Assembly (NCBI GenBank): GCA_964498065.1
Contig: CAZCFZ010000077.1
Coordinates: 1-17,738, forward strand
Source of the DNA: FEN-1297 sp964498065
Lineage (GTDB): Bacteria; Bacteroidota; Ignavibacteria; Ignavibacteriales; Ignavibacteriaceae
Length of the DNA stretch: 17,738 nucleotides
Reading direction: 5' to 3'
Below the pieces are notes generated by a model. It saw nothing but the letters and a program-made list of their open reading frames with translations. It searched no databases and was not told the origin of the DNA. Both the position numbers and the translations under genes were made by a program. This document shows, in pieces, positions 15,401-17,738 of the stretch. Within the stretch, counting starts at the first letter, position 1. Each line of letters begins with the position of its first letter.

Positions 15401-15859
15401 ATGCTTAAAGAGTTCAAAGAATTTGCACTAAAAGGGAATGTCCTTGATATGGCAGTTGGTATAATTATAGGTGCGGCATTCGGAACAATTGTAAAATCAC
15501 TTGTAAGTGATGTAATTATGCCGCCAATCGGATTGCTGCTCGGAAATGTAGACTTCTCGGAGTTTTTTATTGTTCTTAAAGAGGGAGCTAAAGCAGCCGG
15601 CCCGTATGCCACATTAAAAGACGCGGCAGCAGCAGGTGCGGTTACACTAAACTACGGCGTATTTATAAATAATATTGTAAGCTTTGTAATAGTAGCATTT
15701 TCCGTTTTTATGCTGGTAAAAAGCTTTCAGAAACTAAAAAGGAAAGAGGAAGCCCCGGCCCCGGTTCCAACTACAAAAGATTGTCCGTATTGTAAGTCCA
15801 AAATTGCTATTGATGCTACACGCTGTGCATACTGCACTTCTGAAGTATCTAAAGTATAG
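15401..15859 (+). CDS. mscL: Large-conductance mechanosensitive channel MscL with zinc-ribbon tail
   Basis: MscL is a pentameric inner-membrane channel that opens under membrane tension and releases solutes on hypo-osmotic shock. The 152-residue protein carries the family signature KGNVLDMAVGIIIGAAF at 11-27, a first membrane helix (about 15-45), a periplasmic loop (about 50-85, with an Ala-rich stretch) and a second helix (about 87-108), followed by a basic KRKEE linker. Beyond the usual end is a Cys4 module: CPYC at 128-131 and CAYC at 142-145, a small zinc-ribbon-like tail replacing the C-terminal helical bundle of E. coli MscL (136 residues). Similar tails occur in MscL of other bacteria. 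The tail is cytoplasmic. It shares a bidirectional terminator with the convergent rluE-like gene. Confidence 0.95.
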   Translation: MLKEFKEFALKGNVLDMAVGIIIGAAFGTIVKSLVSDVIMPPIGLLLGNVDFSEFFIVLKEGAKAAGPYATLKDAAAAGAVTLNYGVFINNIVSFVIVAFSVFMLVKSFQKLKRKEEAPAPVPTTKDCPYCKSKIAIDATRCAYCTSEVSKV

Positions 15860-15879
15860 CATTGAGAATTTTTTAAAGC

Positions 15880-15919
15880 GAGTAACTTCCTGATAAGAAA
15901 CTTCGGAAGTTACTCTTTT
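15880..15919. terminator. Bidirectional terminator between mscL and the pseudouridine synthase gene
   Basis: GAGTAACTTCC (15880-15890) and GGAAGTTACTC (15905-15915) form a perfect 11-bp stem followed by TTTT on the + strand; on the - strand it is followed by GCTTTAAAAAATTC. It starts 20 nt after the mscL stop, and its right arm overlaps the stop codon of the - strand gene (15910-15912), so the hairpin serves both convergent genes. Confidence 0.8.
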
Positions 15920-16488
15920 AATTTCGCTGCTTCTCTCACACTTAATTCTTTAACTTCACCTGATTTTAATTTTCCAAGAAGTATATTTTTTATCCTCACT
16001 CTAATCAGCCTTAATGTTGGAAATCCGATATTAGCAGTCATTCTCCTTACCTGCCGGTTTTTTCCTTCAGTTAAAGTTAGGCTTATCCATGTTGTAGGAA
16101 TGTTTCTTCTTTCTCTTACCGGAGGAACGCGGGGAGGAATTGACGGTTCTGTAATAATTTTTGCTTTAGCAGGCAGTGTTTTTTTATCCTGAATAATAAC
16201 GCCTTCTCTTAATTTATTAAGATCTCTTTCTTCCGGAATTCCTTCTACCTGGACATAATATTCCCGTTCATGTTTATTCCGGGGATTTAACAGATAATCA
16301 ATTAAATGTTTATCGTTTGTCAGCAGAAGTAATCCTTCACTGTCTAAATCTAACCTGCCAACGGGATAAACATCTTTGGTAAAATTGTAAAGGCCTGATA
16401 GAGTTTTTCTTCCTTCCTTATCGGTAAATTGAGAAAGTACTCCGTAAGGTTTATTAAATATAAAATATCGAAATGATTTAGGGGACAT
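15910..16488 (-). CDS. rluE: 23S rRNA pseudouridine synthase, RluE-like (RsuA family)
   Basis: The enzyme isomerises a specific uridine to pseudouridine; E. coli RluE acts on 23S rRNA U2457. The 192-residue protein has the RsuA/RluB/E/F hallmarks: FIFNKPYGVLSQFTD at about 9-23, the catalytic GRLDLDSEGLLLLT with Asp47, EYYVQVEGIPEE, PPVRERRNIPT and EGKNRQVRRMTANIGFPTLRLIR. The RERxxIPT and NRQVRRMTA segments match RluE more closely than RluB or RluF. There is no N-terminal S4 RNA-binding domain, again like RluE. The ATG at 16488 lies inside the end of the glycosyltransferase gene, an 11-bp overlap in another frame, so translation of the two is coupled. The exact target uridine is inferred from similarity. 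Confidence 0.9.
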   Translation of the reverse strand: MSPKSFRYFIFNKPYGVLSQFTDKEGRKTLSGLYNFTKDVYPVGRLDLDSEGLLLLTNDKHLIDYLLNPRNKHEREYYVQVEGIPEERDLNKLREGVIIQDKKTLPAKAKIITEPSIPPRVPPVRERRNIPTTWISLTLTEGKNRQVRRMTANIGFPTLRLIRVRIKNILLGKLKSGEVKELSVREAAKLKE

Positions 16489-17119
16489 ATGTGTTTGTTA
16501 TACTGTCCGGAGAATCACGGTAATATTTATAAGTATTGAAATTAACTTCAACTATATTAAATTTTTTTTCAGCCCTTTCAAGAAATTCCGAATCCTCACT
16601 GTAATTAATATTCTTAAATCCGTTTAGATCTAAAAAGACATTCCGCTTGCCGAAGAATGTTGCGCCGATTGTGCATTCCGAAAGATGAATGAGCTTATGC
16701 GGATTATTTTTATCCCGCACATATTTATTTCCTATAATGGTTACCCCGCCGTGGATCAGATCAACCTCCGGATGTTTTTCCATGTATTCTATTCTTTTTA
16801 ATAAATGATCTTTTAAATATTCATCATCGCTATCGAGGAACGTAATATATTTACCTGTTGAAAATTTAATTCCTTTGTTCCGGCTCAAGGGGAGTTTTAT
16901 ATTCTCCTGTTGAATGACTTTAATATTTTCATAATCCGATTCATACTCTTTTAAAATTTCTATCGAATTATCGCTGCTGCCGTCATCAACAACAATAAGT
17001 TCCCAATCATGAAACGTTTGAGCTAATATAGAGTTTATGCATCTTCTCAAATAGTTTGCACGGTTGTAAGAAGTTACTATTACAGATATTTTGGGTTGTA
17101 ACCTTATTTTATTATCCAC
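16478..17119 (-). CDS. Family 2 glycosyltransferase (GT-A fold)
   Basis: The 213-residue protein is a compact GT2 enzyme that transfers a sugar from a nucleotide-sugar donor, probably for a surface polysaccharide or glycolipid. It shows ISVIVTSYNRANYLRRCINSIL at about 11-32, the nucleotide-binding VVDDGSSDNS at about 43-52, the metal-binding DSDDE (DxD-like) near 95-99, and a C-terminal acidic 'SEDSEFLERA' segment in the position of the catalytic base (ED motif). No membrane segment is visible, so it is cytoplasmic or peripheral. The start is GTG at 17119, with CCGGAGA about 11 nt upstream; no in-frame ATG fits before the conserved first strand. It overlaps the rluE-like gene by 11 bp, although the two functions are unrelated. 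Donor and acceptor cannot be read from the sequence. Confidence 0.85.
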   Translation of the reverse strand: MDNKIRLQPKISVIVTSYNRANYLRRCINSILAQTFHDWELIVVDDGSSDNSIEILKEYESDYENIKVIQQENIKLPLSRNKGIKFSTGKYITFLDSDDEYLKDHLLKRIEYMEKHPEVDLIHGGVTIIGNKYVRDKNNPHKLIHLSECTIGATFFGKRNVFLDLNGFKNINYSEDSEFLERAEKKFNIVEVNFNTYKYYRDSPDSITNTYVP

Positions 17120-17198
17120 TTATTATTTTTCTCCGGTATTTCGATTCGATTTAAAATGCTATAAAATAAATACTCTTTTTAATATTAAAGCAATAAAC

Positions 17199-17329
17199 AG
17201 TGTCCTAATTTGCCCGGCAAAGTCATGGTTCGACTCTGCTTACCATGACAAATATATTTAAATTGTCATCCCGAGCGGAGTCGAGGGATGATTTATTCAT
17301 TAATGTTAATTACAATAATTCTGGACACT
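17199..17329. repeat. Paired REP-like palindromes with short terminal inverted repeats
   Basis: Two related palindromes lie in opposite orientation. The first (17222-17249) has arms GTCATGGT and ACCATGAC around TCGACTCTGCTT. The second (17264-17291) has arms TCATCCC and GGGATGA around GAGCGGAGTCGA. The reverse complement of the second aligns over 27 positions with the first, differing in the stems by paired, compensatory changes while the loop TCGACTC(T/C)GCT is conserved. AGTGTCC (17199-17205) and GGACACT (17323-17329) bracket the pair as a 7-bp inverted repeat. No target-site duplication is obvious. The 'GTCATCCCGAGC...GAGGGATG' type of repeat is known to be dispersed in related genomes. 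Confidence 0.7.
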
Positions 17330-17505
17330 ACTATATACGACAATATCGTGGAAATTTTATTTATTATCAATTTTTACAGTTCCGCACATTATTAAAATCA
17401 CCGGCGGCATTTTGGAAGCTGTTTAAGCAGGCTTTTATCTGCTGCTAAAATAATGAATTTCCTTTCTTAATTAAATAGGTAATTTCATCTTAAGCCTGGT
17501 TTGGT
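17330..17505. other. Gene-poor intergenic stretch
   Basis: An AT-rich stretch without a convincing gene lies between the palindrome pair and the leader of the last gene. A 67-codon open frame (17245-17448) starts inside the palindrome and encodes the SSRAESRD peptide typical of spurious frames over this repeat. AGCAG/CTGCT near 17427-17443 could form a small hairpin. Nothing else was seen. Confidence 0.4.
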
Positions 17506-17513
17506 TATTTTTG
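17483..17513 (+). promoter_or_regulatory. Possible Bacteroidota-type promoter
   Basis: TATTTTTG (17506-17513) matches the Bacteroidota -7 element TAnnTTTG exactly, and TTTC (17483-17486) lies 19 bp upstream where TTTG is expected. It would give a leader of roughly 80 nt before the last gene. Short AT-rich matches of this sort arise by chance, so this is only a candidate. Confidence 0.3.
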
Positions 17514-17542
17514 TACAAATTGATAAAGTATTAACGGTAATA

Positions 17543-17587
17543 GTTTATTCAATTAATAAACCGGAAAATATTAAATGACAATTTAAT
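17543..17587 (+). promoter_or_regulatory. Two adjacent inverted repeats in the leader of the last gene
   Basis: GTTTATT (17543-17549) pairs with AATAAAC (17555-17561) across five bases, and ATTAAAT (17570-17576) pairs with ATTTAAT (17581-17587) across four. The second abuts the GGAG ribosome binding site at 17588-17591. Both stems are A/T-rich and weak, so they may be protein-binding sites rather than stable hairpins. Confidence 0.35.
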
Positions 17588-17597
17588 GGAGTTTAAA

Positions 17598-17738
17598 ATG
17601 TCGTTTAGAGACCAGCAAAAATATCTTGAAACACTTCACAAGTACGAAAAGAAGTTCGACCGCCGGGAAGCAGAAGACTATAAAATGTTTGTAAAAATGA
17701 ATAAAGATGAGGAAGATTTTGATACCGTTTCCCTCCGC
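17598..17738 (+). CDS. Highly charged hypothetical protein (truncated by window edge)
   Basis: An ATG at 17598 follows GGAG by 6 nt, a good ribosome binding site, and the frame stays open for 47 codons to the window end. The visible part starts MSFRDQQKYLETLHKYEKKFD, continues with an Arg/Glu-rich stretch and ends in an acidic NKDEEDFDTVSLR. It is hydrophilic and probably helical, without a signal peptide or membrane segment. No family is recognised. It is separated from the divergent glycosyltransferase gene by about 480 bp containing a palindromic repeat and a candidate promoter. Confidence 0.75.
   Translation, partial: MSFRDQQKYLETLHKYEKKFDRREAEDYKMFVKMNKDEEDFDTVSLR

Noticed and set aside
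17222..17249. tRNA-like GGTTCGACT segment
   Set aside because: It resembles a T-arm loop, but there is no acceptor stem, anticodon arm or CCA context; it is the loop of a REP-like palindrome.
17245..17448. 67-codon open frame containing SSRAESRD
   Set aside because: It starts inside a palindromic repeat whose translation yields this peptide as a common artefact; no ribosome binding site or family match.

Overview
The window is AT-rich bacterial chromosome that looks like a member of the Bacteroidota/Chlorobi side of the FCB group, most likely an Ignavibacteria-type organism. This is inferred from the gene families (ComB-like phosphatase, LapA-like protein, envelope lipoproteins, an outer-membrane-barrel/transglutaminase-like fusion, MscL with a zinc-ribbon tail), from weak ribosome binding sites, and from a 'GTCATCCCGAGC...' palindromic repeat of a kind common in that group. 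No species can be named from the sequence alone. There are no rRNA or tRNA genes, CRISPR arrays or intact insertion sequences.

Layout. Positions 1-9830 are all on the + strand and are mostly housekeeping genes: a possible truB tail, ribF (FMN/FAD synthesis), rpsO (ribosomal protein S15), pnp (polynucleotide phosphorylase), a 418-bp gap with a terminator and a perfect inverted repeat, rng (RNase G/E), gcvT (glycine cleavage T protein), a comB-like phosphatase, and ftsK (DNA translocase). rpsO-pnp are tightly linked and gcvT-comB-ftsK follow each other with gaps of under 20 bp. Two major RNA-decay enzymes, PNPase and RNase G/E, sit almost side by side.

Positions 9850-15079 are on the - strand and are envelope-related: a small LapA-like membrane protein, then a compact operon read from high to low coordinates (lipoprotein, a beta-barrel plus transglutaminase-like protein overlapping it by 4 bp, and a secreted FecR-like/TPR-like protein), and a separate lipoprotein with a striking tryptophan-rich stretch. 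These genes are the least recognisable part of the window and the best place to look for an undescribed system.

From 15080 to the end: a 321-bp divergent gap rich in hairpins, mscL (osmotic safety valve) with a C-terminal Cys4 zinc-ribbon tail, a shared bidirectional terminator, an rluE-type 23S rRNA pseudouridine synthase overlapping a family-2 glycosyltransferase (both -), a 478-bp gene-poor region holding a pair of related palindromes with compensatory base changes (a REP/MITE-like element), and the start of a highly charged hypothetical protein cut by the window edge.
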